The notes beneath the pieces were generated by a model that worked only from the letters and a program-made list of their open reading frames with translations, had not been told where the DNA came from and made no database searches. This document shows positions 1 to 5,022 of a stretch of 5,624 bases of DNA, piece after piece. The stretch's first letter is position 1; each line of letters begins with the position of its first letter. The stretch comes from Rhodospirillales bacterium. Lineage in GTDB: Bacteria; Pseudomonadota; Alphaproteobacteria; Acetobacterales; Acetobacteraceae. The translations under genes were made by a program, and so were the position numbers. Location: positions 1 through 5,624 of the forward strand of contig JAGXAV010000172.1 of assembly GCA_018971455.1 (NCBI GenBank), written 5' to 3'.

Positions 1-1201
1 CGCCTGGCAGGTCGATATCCACATGTACTATTTTGCCATGCTCGCCATCCTTGCCGCCTATTGCGACTGGGTGGTGATCCTCGCCGCCGCCGGCGCCATC
101 GCGCTGCACCACCTGACGCTCAACTTCCTCGCCCCCGCTCTGGTTTTTCCGGACGGCGCCAACCTGGCGCGGGTTCTCCTGCACGCCGTCATCGTGGTGT
201 TCGAGACCGGCGCCCTGGCATGGATGGCCCTGCAGATCGGCCGTCTGTTCACCGCCGTGACCGGCAGCCTCGCCGAGGCCGAGCGGGCGCGCGACGAGAC
301 GCGGGCCGCCCAGGCCGAGCAGGCGCGCCTGCAGGCCGAGGCGGCGGCGACGCGGATGCGGACCATGAGCGACGTCGCCTCGCGCCTGGAGGCGGAGCTG
401 CGCAGCGCGATCGACGGCATGGGCGCCGCGGCGCAGGCGCTGCGGGTTCGTGCCGGCCAGATGGCCGACGCCGCCGAGCGGGCGGCCACCGAAACCAGGA
501 TGCTCTCGGAGTCGGCCAATCAGACCGGCGGCGATGTGCAGACCGGCGCCGTCGCGGTCGAGGAGCTCTCCGTTTCGATCCAGGAGATCACGCGCCAGAT
601 CACCGGCGCCGCGCAGACCGCGCGCCAGGCCGACGAGCAGGCGCGCGAGACCGGTCTGGTCATGCAGAGCCTGTCGGGCGAGGCGGCCCGCATCGGCGAA
701 GTGGTCAATCTGATCAACGAAATCGCCGCCCAGACCAACCTGCTGGCGCTGAACGCGACGATCGAGGCGGCGCGTGCCGGGGACGCCGGCAAGGGCTTCG
801 CGGTGGTTGCCAGCGAGGTCAAGAGCCTGGCCGCGCAGACCGCCCACGCGACCCAGCAGATCCGCACCCAGATCGAGGCGCTGCAGAGCGGCACCGCCAC
901 CGCCGTGGCCGCCATCGCCGCCATCACCACCACCATCGGCGGCATGAGCGGCACCTCGGACGCGGTGGCCGCGGCCGCCGAGGAGCAGCACGCCGCCACC
1001 GCCGAGATCGCCCGCAGCGTGCAGAGCGCGGCCAACAGGGTGGATGGCATGTCGCGCGGCATCGCCGCCGTCACCGGGGTCGCCGCCGATACCAGCGCAT
1101 CCGCCGCGTCGGTCGCCCAGGATGTCTCGATCGTGGAAGCCGCGGCCGCGGGGTTGAACGAGGCGACCATCACCCTGATCGCGCGTTTGCGGGCGGCGTG
1201 A
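1..1201 (+). CDS. Methyl-accepting chemotaxis protein, 5'-truncated by the window edge
   Basis: This is a transmembrane chemoreceptor that would pass a ligand or redox signal to CheA/CheW at the inner membrane. The frame is open to the left edge: codons from position 2 read AWQVDIH before the Met at 23. That run fits inside the membrane sensor region of this receptor type, so the true start lies upstream. Numbering from the Met at 23, residues 1-42 and about 50-72 are hydrophobic and look like the last membrane segments, with no large periplasmic domain between them. Residues about 75-120 form an Ala/Glu/Arg-rich coiled coil, and I see no clear HAMP domain. The signalling domain follows; its conserved hairpin tip starts at residue 233 ([21 protein letters not shown]). 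The protein ends LIARLRAA with no CheR-docking pentapeptide. The ligand is unknown. The signalling domain is certain; the membrane sensor assignment is likely. Confidence 0.95.
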   Translation, partial: AWQVDIHMYYFAMLAILAAYCDWVVILAAAGAIALHHLTLNFLAPALVFPDGANLARVLLHAVIVVFETGALAWMALQIGRLFTAVTGSLAEAERARDETRAAQAEQARLQAEAAATRMRTMSDVASRLEAELRSAIDGMGAAAQALRVRAGQMADAAERAATETRMLSESANQTGGDVQTGAVAVEELSVSIQEITRQITGAAQTARQADEQARETGLVMQSLSGEAARIGEVVNLINEIAAQTNLLALNATIEAARAGDAGKGFAVVASEVKSLAAQTAHATQQIRTQIEALQSGTATAVAAIAAITTTIGGMSGTSDAVAAAAEEQHAATAEIARSVQSAANRVDGMSRGIAAVTGVAADTSASAASVAQDVSIVEAAAAGLNEATITLIARLRAA

Positions 1202-1206
1202 GGCCG

Positions 1207-1229
1207 CCGCCCGCCCCGGCGGCGGGCGG
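1207..1229. terminator. GC-rich hairpin between convergent genes, possible bidirectional terminator
   Basis: A perfect 9-bp stem (CCGCCCGCC at 1207-1215 pairing with GGCGGGCGG at 1221-1229) encloses a 5-nt loop. It lies 5 nt after the chemoreceptor stop and 35 nt beyond the stop of the convergent YidB-like gene. The stem and position suit a terminator shared by both genes, but no T-run follows on either strand, so it is not a canonical intrinsic terminator. In such GC-rich DNA a stem of this size could also arise by chance. Confidence 0.4.
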
Positions 1230-1264
1230 GCGGAGCCCCTTCGATCGCGGGGATCAGGCGATGG

Positions 1265-1627
1265 TCACGGTTCCATCGTCGATTCGAGCCGGCCCTCGGG
1301 GGTCATCTCATGCACCGCGGCGGGGAGAACGCGCGCGAGGCGCATGAGAAACTCGCCCGATGGCAGGCCGGTGATCGTCGCCAGCTCCTCTACCCGCGCC
1401 TCGCCGAGGATCCGCCGCAGATCCGGCACGCCGATGGGCAGGTTCGGGCCGTTGCCGATCCAGGAGGCCATGACGGCGCCGAGACCGGCCGCGGTGAACC
1501 GGTCCGCCAATTCGGGCAACGACCCGCGTTCGCCGCCGAGGAGCTCGGCGAGCGCGGCCCCGAGAGGCGTGATGTCCTCGTCGGGCAGGCGTCGCAAATC
1601 CTCGATGATCTGATGGATGTAGCGCAT
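1265..1627 (-). CDS. YidB-like (DUF937) small protein
   Basis: This is a 120-residue protein of the YidB/DUF937 family, whose molecular function is not established. The family signature lies in the second half: residues 47-65 (AGLGAVMASWIGNGPNLPI), then a DLRRILG helix at 69-75, then an amphipathic stretch ending LPAAVHEMTPEGRL. This matches the usual YidB order of a Gly-Leu-Gly/Trp-Ile/Val-Gly-x-Gly-x-Asn-x-Pro-Ile core, a helix starting at a conserved Leu, and a C-terminal Thr-Pro-x-Gly-x-Leu motif. The N-terminus (MRYIHQIIEDLRRL) is less typical of the family. I see no signal peptide, so it is probably cytoplasmic. The start at 1627 is chosen because GGAGGT lies 6 nt upstream; an in-frame ATG at 1702 would add 25 residues but lacks that support and would overlap an operator-like repeat. 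It is transcribed away from the 2-oxo-acid dehydrogenase operon. Confidence 0.85.
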   Translation of the reverse strand: MRYIHQIIEDLRRLPDEDITPLGAALAELLGGERGSLPELADRFTAAGLGAVMASWIGNGPNLPIGVPDLRRILGEARVEELATITGLPSGEFLMRLARVLPAAVHEMTPEGRLESTMEP

Positions 1628-1633
1628 GGCGTG

Positions 1634-1639
1634 ACCTCC
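1634..1639 (-). promoter_or_regulatory. Ribosome binding site of the YidB-like gene
   Basis: Read on the minus strand this is GGAGGT, a near-ideal Shine-Dalgarno sequence, with 6 nt to the ATG at 1627-1625. It decides the start of the gene in favour of 1627 over the upstream in-frame ATG at 1702. Confidence 0.8.
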
Positions 1640-1701
1640 ACGGCCCTCCGGACAATGGCGGCCGGAGATCTTGCGCATAATGCGAGCGAGCCGGCCCGGC
1701 A

Positions 1702-1715
1702 TTGACGTGGGTCAA
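1702..1715. promoter_or_regulatory. FNR/FixK/Dnr-type operator, box 1
   Basis: TTGACGTGGGTCAA is a perfect inverted repeat, TTGAC-N4-GTCAA. It fits the binding pattern of the CRP/FNR superfamily branch that includes FNR, FixK and Dnr/NnrR (TTGAT/C-N4-G/ATCAA). Its centre (1708.5) lies 81 bp upstream of the YidB-like start codon. If it acts as a class II site on that gene (centre at -41.5), transcription would begin near 1667; the hexamer at canonical spacing reads TATGCG (minus strand, 1679-1674), and a better match, CATTAT (1682-1677), lies 3 nt closer. Seen from the plus-strand operon it would be a distal site, near -90. The sequence match is direct; function and regulator are inferred. Confidence 0.65.
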
Positions 1716-1750
1716 GATGGCCGCCGGTGCCCACCGTCGTCCGGCCGGAC

Positions 1751-1764
1751 TTGATCCACCTCAA
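1751..1764. promoter_or_regulatory. FNR/FixK/Dnr-type operator, box 2
   Basis: TTGATCCACCTCAA has the TTGA-N6-TCAA half-sites of the FNR/FixK class; the fifth position of each arm (T and C) is not symmetrical. Its centre is exactly 49 bp from that of box 1. A class II activator site needs about 22 bp between the box edge and the -10 hexamer. The hexamer at that spacing, 1787-1792, is TAGGCT, a 3-of-6 match to TATAAT, which predicts a transcript start near 1799 and a 23-nt leader to the E1 alpha ATG at 1822. No convincing -35 element is visible, as expected for an activator-dependent promoter. I infer activation of the downstream operon by an oxygen- or nitric oxide-responsive regulator. Confidence 0.65.
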
Positions 1765-1808
1765 TGGCGAAGCCACATGCGCGTCATAGGCTGCCTGCCG
1801 CAAAGATC

Positions 1809-1815
1809 GGTGATC
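1809..1815 (+). promoter_or_regulatory. Ribosome binding site of the E1 alpha gene
   Basis: GGTGATC matches the 3' half of the extended Shine-Dalgarno complement (GGAGGTGATC) and lies 6 nt before the ATG at 1822. It supports that start over the in-frame ATG at 1777, which has no purine-rich leader and lies only 12 nt past operator box 2. Confidence 0.6.
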
Positions 1816-1821
1816 TGGCGC

Positions 1822-2904
1822 ATGTCAACCAGTCGTGTGGCCGAATTCAGCATCGCGCTGACCCGCTATCTGGATGGGAACGGCGCCGCGACGGGGCCGC
1901 TGCCAGGATTTGCGGCGGCCCCGGCCGATCTGCTGCCGCTCTACCGCGGCATGCTGCGCACGCGGAGTTTCGATGCCAAGGCCGTTGCGTTGCAGCGCAC
2001 CGGACGGCTAGGCACGTTCGCGTCGTCGCTCGGGCAGGAGGCGGTCGGCGTCGGCGCGGCGAGTGCCATGGCGGCGGAGGATGTGCTGCTGCCATCGTTT
2101 CGCGACCAGGCGGCGCAGCTTTGGCGCGGTGTCACGCCATTGGAGCTTCTGCTCTATTGGGGCGGTGACGAGCGCGGCAGCGATTTCGCGGGACCGCGCG
2201 AGGATTTCCCGATCTGCGTGCCGGTGGCGAGCCATGTGCCGCACGCCGCCGGCGTGGCCCTGGCGATGAAGCTGCGCGGCGAGGCGCGGGCCGCGCTGTG
2301 CCTGATCGGCGACGGGGCCACCTCGAAGGGGGATTTCTACGAAGCCCTGAACATTGCCGGCGTCTGGCGGTTGCCGCTGGTGGTGGTGGTGGCGAACAAT
2401 CAATGGGCCATCTCGGTGCCGCGCGCCGCGCAGAGCGCGGGGGAGACATTGGCGCAGAAGGCGATTGCTGCTGGCGTGCCGGGCGAGCAGGTGGACGGCA
2501 ACGACGTGATCGCCGTGCGCGACGGGGTGGCGCGCGCGTTGGAGCGTGCGCGCTCGGGTGGCGGCGCCAGCCTGATCGAGGCGCTGACCTACCGGTTGAC
2601 GGACCACACCACCGCCGATGACGCGCGGCGCTATCGCGATGACGCCGAGGTCACCCCGCACTGGCATGGCGAGCCGGTCGCGCGGCTGCGCCAGTATCTG
2701 GTCGCGAACGGCGTGTGGAGCCGCGAGGACGAGGAACATGCGCTGGCCGGCGCGGCGGGCGAAATCGAGCAGGCCGCCCAGGCGTTTCTCGCCACCGGAC
2801 CGCAACCGCTCTCGGCGATGTTCGACCATTTGTTCGCGCGGCTGCCGGCATCGTTGCGCAGCCAGCGCGATGCGGCCCTCGGGGGCGAGGCCGACAATGG
2901 CTGA
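1822..2904 (+). CDS. pdhA: Thiamine diphosphate-dependent 2-oxo-acid dehydrogenase E1 component, alpha subunit (PdhA-like)
   Basis: This 360-residue protein is the alpha subunit of an alpha2beta2 E1 enzyme, which decarboxylates a 2-oxo acid and passes the acyl group to the lipoyl arm of E2 in the cytoplasm. The thiamine diphosphate/Mg motif is intact: GDG at 163-165 through NN at 192-193. SHVPHAAG (137-144) and the HTTADD loop (His262) match conserved active-site and ThDP-loop regions of the family. The body (SAGETLAQKAIAAGVPGEQVDGND) and the C-terminus resemble PdhA of the Bacillus type more than branched-chain E1 alpha, so the symbol is tentative and a branched-chain substrate is not excluded. 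Length is normal for the family. The 1822 start is supported by GGTGATC 6 nt upstream; a longer frame back to a TTG at 1702 would run through both operator-like repeats. It is the first gene of the operon and overlaps the beta subunit gene by 8 bp. Confidence 0.92.
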   Translation: MSTSRVAEFSIALTRYLDGNGAATGPLPGFAAAPADLLPLYRGMLRTRSFDAKAVALQRTGRLGTFASSLGQEAVGVGAASAMAAEDVLLPSFRDQAAQLWRGVTPLELLLYWGGDERGSDFAGPREDFPICVPVASHVPHAAGVALAMKLRGEARAALCLIGDGATSKGDFYEALNIAGVWRLPLVVVVANNQWAISVPRAAQSAGETLAQKAIAAGVPGEQVDGNDVIAVRDGVARALERARSGGGASLIEALTYRLTDHTTADDARRYRDDAEVTPHWHGEPVARLRQYLVANGVWSREDEEHALAGAAGEIEQAAQAFLATGPQPLSAMFDHLFARLPASLRSQRDAALGGEADNG

Positions 2905-3877
2905 CGCAACGCTGGTGGAGGCGATCGACCTGGCTCTCGCGCGCGCCATGCAGGAGGATGCGCGGGTGCTCGTGCTCGGCGAGGATGTCGGCCGGGACGG
3001 CGGCGTGTTTCGCGCAACCGATGGGTTGTTGGCGCGTTTCGGGCCCGGCCGCGTGCTGGACACGCCGCTCGCCGAGGGGGCGATCGCGGGCCTGTCGGTC
3101 GGGCTGGCTGCGCAGGGCTTCCGGCCGGTGGCGGAAATCCAGTTCATGGGCTTCGCCTATGCCACGATCGACCAGATGCTGAACCACGCGGCGCGGCTGC
3201 GCACGCGCACGCGCGGGCGGCTGAGCTGCCCGATGGTGTTGCGCACGCCGTGCGGTGGCGGCGTGCACGCGCCGGAACATCATTCGGAAAGCGGCGAAGC
3301 GTGCTTTACGAACATTCCCGGGCTGCGCATCGTCGTGCCCTCGTCGCCGCGGCGCGGTTACGGTCTGTTGCTGGCGGCCATTCGCGACCCCGATCCGGTG
3401 CTGTTCCTTGAGCCGACGCGGCTCTACCGGGCGATGCGCGAGCCGGTCAGCGATGACGGCACGGCCCTGCCGCTCGACCAGTGCGCCATCCTGCGCGAGG
3501 GCGGCGATGTGGCGCTGGTGGGCTGGGGGGCGGTGGTGCGCGAGATGCTGGCAGCCGCCCAGCAGCTCGCCGAGGAGGGGGTGGCGGCAGAGGTCATCGA
3601 TGTCGCGACTCTGGTGCCCCTCGATGCGGCGTCCATCCTCGCCTCGGTCGGCACGACCGGGCGCTGCGTAATCTGCCATGAGGCGCCGTTGACCGCCGGG
3701 TTCGGCGCGGAGATTGCAGCCCAGCTTGCCGGGCCCGGCCTGCTCTCCCTGCTCGCGCCGGTCGAGCGGGTCACCGGCTGGGATGTTGTCATGCCCTTGC
3801 CGCGGCTGGAGCGGCACGACATGCCGAGCGTCGCGCGCATCGTGGCGGCGGCGCGGCGCAGCCTGCGGCACGGGTAG
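2897..3877 (+). CDS. 2-oxo-acid dehydrogenase E1 component, beta subunit (PdhB-like)
   Basis: This 326-residue transketolase-like protein pairs with the alpha subunit to form the E1 active site. The N-terminal pyrimidine-binding domain has GEDVGRDGGVFRAT (28-41) and PLAEG (57-61); Glu60 is the expected contact to the aminopyrimidine of thiamine diphosphate. GGGVHAPEHHSES (120-132) holds the conserved active-site histidine, most likely His129. The C-terminal transketolase-type domain runs from about residue 200 to the end (VALVGWGAVVREM, then VIDVATLVPLD). The GGGVHxPExH form is closer to Gram-positive PdhB than to branched-chain E1 beta, which usually has an ALYHSQS-type sequence. The ATG at 2897 lies inside the end of the alpha gene, with GAGG 7 nt upstream, which suggests translational coupling and 1:1 synthesis. 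A longer in-frame extension to 2618 lies wholly within the alpha gene and is not used. Confidence 0.93.
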   Translation: MADATLVEAIDLALARAMQEDARVLVLGEDVGRDGGVFRATDGLLARFGPGRVLDTPLAEGAIAGLSVGLAAQGFRPVAEIQFMGFAYATIDQMLNHAARLRTRTRGRLSCPMVLRTPCGGGVHAPEHHSESGEACFTNIPGLRIVVPSSPRRGYGLLLAAIRDPDPVLFLEPTRLYRAMREPVSDDGTALPLDQCAILREGGDVALVGWGAVVREMLAAAQQLAEEGVAAEVIDVATLVPLDAASILASVGTTGRCVICHEAPLTAGFGAEIAAQLAGPGLLSLLAPVERVTGWDVVMPLPRLERHDMPSVARIVAAARRSLRHG

Positions 3878-3888
3878 GGAGCGCGCGG

Positions 3889-4998
3889 ATGAGCGGCACC
3901 GGCATGGCAGGGGCACCGGCATCGGTCTTCACGCTGCCCGATCTCGGCGAGGGCTTGCAGGATGCCGAAATCGTTGCCTGGCACGTGGCCGAGGGCGATC
4001 ACGTCGTCGCGGATCAGCCGCTCCTCTCGGTGGAGACGGACAAGGCGGTGGTCGAGATTCCCTCGCCGCGCGCCGGACGGATCGCCCGCCTGCTCGCGGC
4101 CGAGCATGCAAGGGTGGCGATCGGCGCGCCGCTGGTCGCATTCGGCGAGGGCGGGGAGCATGATACCGGCACGGTGGTCGGGGAGCTGGCCGAGGCCCAG
4201 CCCTCGCCGGCTGCGCAACCATCCGCCCCTGCCCGCCCCCGCGCGAGCCCGGCGGTGCGCGCCATGGCCGCCGCGCGCGGGCTCGACCTTTCGGCGCTGA
4301 CGGGCAGCGGCCCGGAAGGCGAAATCACCCGCCAGGATGTGGCGGCGGCGGGCGAGGCGCCGGCCGGCGCCGAACCGTTGCGCGGCATGCGCCGGGCCAT
4401 GGCGCTGCGCATGGCCGAGGCGGGCCGCACGGTGGTGCCGGCGACCGTGACCGACGAGGCCGATATCGATGCCTGGCCGGCGGACGCGCCGATGACCGCC
4501 CGCCTGGTCGCGGCGCTGGTCGCCGGATGCGCCGCGGAGCCGGCGCTGAACGCTGCCTATGACAGCGCCGCCCTCGCGCGGCGGGTGAACGCGGCGGTGC
4601 ATGTCGGCCTCGCCGTCGATACGGGAGATGGCCTCATCGTTCCGGTGCTGCGCGATGCCGGGGCGCGCAGCGTGGCCGACCTGGCCGCGGCGGTGTCGGC
4701 CCTCGCGGAGGCGGCGCGCGCCCGGCAGCTGGCGCCGGCGGCCCTGCGCGACGCCACCATCACGCTCTCGAATTTCGGATCGCTGGGCGGGCTGTTCGCG
4801 GCCCTGGTGGTGGTGCCGCCGCAGGTGGCGATCCTGGGGGCCGGGCGCGTGCGGACCTGCGTCGCGGCGGCGGCCGGCGGGTTCGTGGCCCGGCGGATGC
4901 TTCCGCTGTCGCTGACCTTCGACCATCGCGCCGTCTCGGGCGGCGAGGCCGCGCGCTTCCTCAATGCCGTCAAGACCGCATTGGAGCGCGCCGCGTAA
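3889..4998 (+). CDS. 2-oxo-acid dehydrogenase E2 component (dihydrolipoamide acyltransferase), single lipoyl domain
   Basis: This 369-residue E2 core protein takes the acyl group from E1 on a swinging lipoyl arm and transfers it to CoA. Domains in order: a lipoyl domain at about 12-86, with the lipoylated lysine expected at Lys52 in ETDKAVVEI; a Pro/Ala-rich linker at about 100-117; a peripheral subunit-binding domain at about 118-152 (SPAVRAMAAARGLDL, then GPEGEITRQDV); and the acyltransferase domain from about 161 to the end. The catalytic motif reads DHRAVSGG (345-352): His346 is present, but the usual Asp four residues later is Ser350. The catalytic domain is about 200 residues, slightly short for the family. 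The start is supported by AGGGAG at 3876-3881, 7 nt before the ATG and overlapping the E1 beta stop. The acyl group carried (acetyl or branched-chain) cannot be decided from the sequence. Confidence 0.92.
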   Translation: MSGTGMAGAPASVFTLPDLGEGLQDAEIVAWHVAEGDHVVADQPLLSVETDKAVVEIPSPRAGRIARLLAAEHARVAIGAPLVAFGEGGEHDTGTVVGELAEAQPSPAAQPSAPARPRASPAVRAMAAARGLDLSALTGSGPEGEITRQDVAAAGEAPAGAEPLRGMRRAMALRMAEAGRTVVPATVTDEADIDAWPADAPMTARLVAALVAGCAAEPALNAAYDSAALARRVNAAVHVGLAVDTGDGLIVPVLRDAGARSVADLAAAVSALAEAARARQLAPAALRDATITLSNFGSLGGLFAALVVVPPQVAILGAGRVRTCVAAAAGGFVARRMLPLSLTFDHRAVSGGEAARFLNAVKTALERAA

Positions 4999-5022
4999 CG
5001 CCCGCGACGCAAGGGAGAGCGC

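Noticed and set aside
23..25. The Met at 23 as the true start of the chemoreceptor
   Set aside because: The frame stays open to the window edge and the seven residues before it continue a family-like pattern, so the gene begins outside the window.
895..955. GCC/ACC-rich near-repeat in the chemoreceptor gene
   Set aside because: It encodes the Ala/Thr-rich helix of the signalling domain; the repetition comes from amino acid and codon bias and has no regular unit.
520..1173. A 217-codon minus-strand frame inside the chemoreceptor gene
   Set aside because: Ala/Ser-rich antisense shadow of the coiled-coil coding region, with no domain.
61..1347. A 428-codon plus-strand frame overlapping the chemoreceptor, with a His-rich run
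   Set aside because: It is the +1 shadow of the chemoreceptor gene. Its His/Arg/Gly repeats are the same GC-rich codons read out of frame.
1310..1705. A plus-strand frame opposite the YidB-like gene
   Set aside because: The minus-strand reading has a clear DUF937 signature and a strong ribosome site; the plus-strand reading has neither.
2008..3922. Long minus-strand frames (379 and 423 codons) opposite E1 alpha and E1 beta
   Set aside because: Low-complexity Arg/Ala/Pro translation, no ribosome site and no family resemblance; they mirror the real plus-strand genes.
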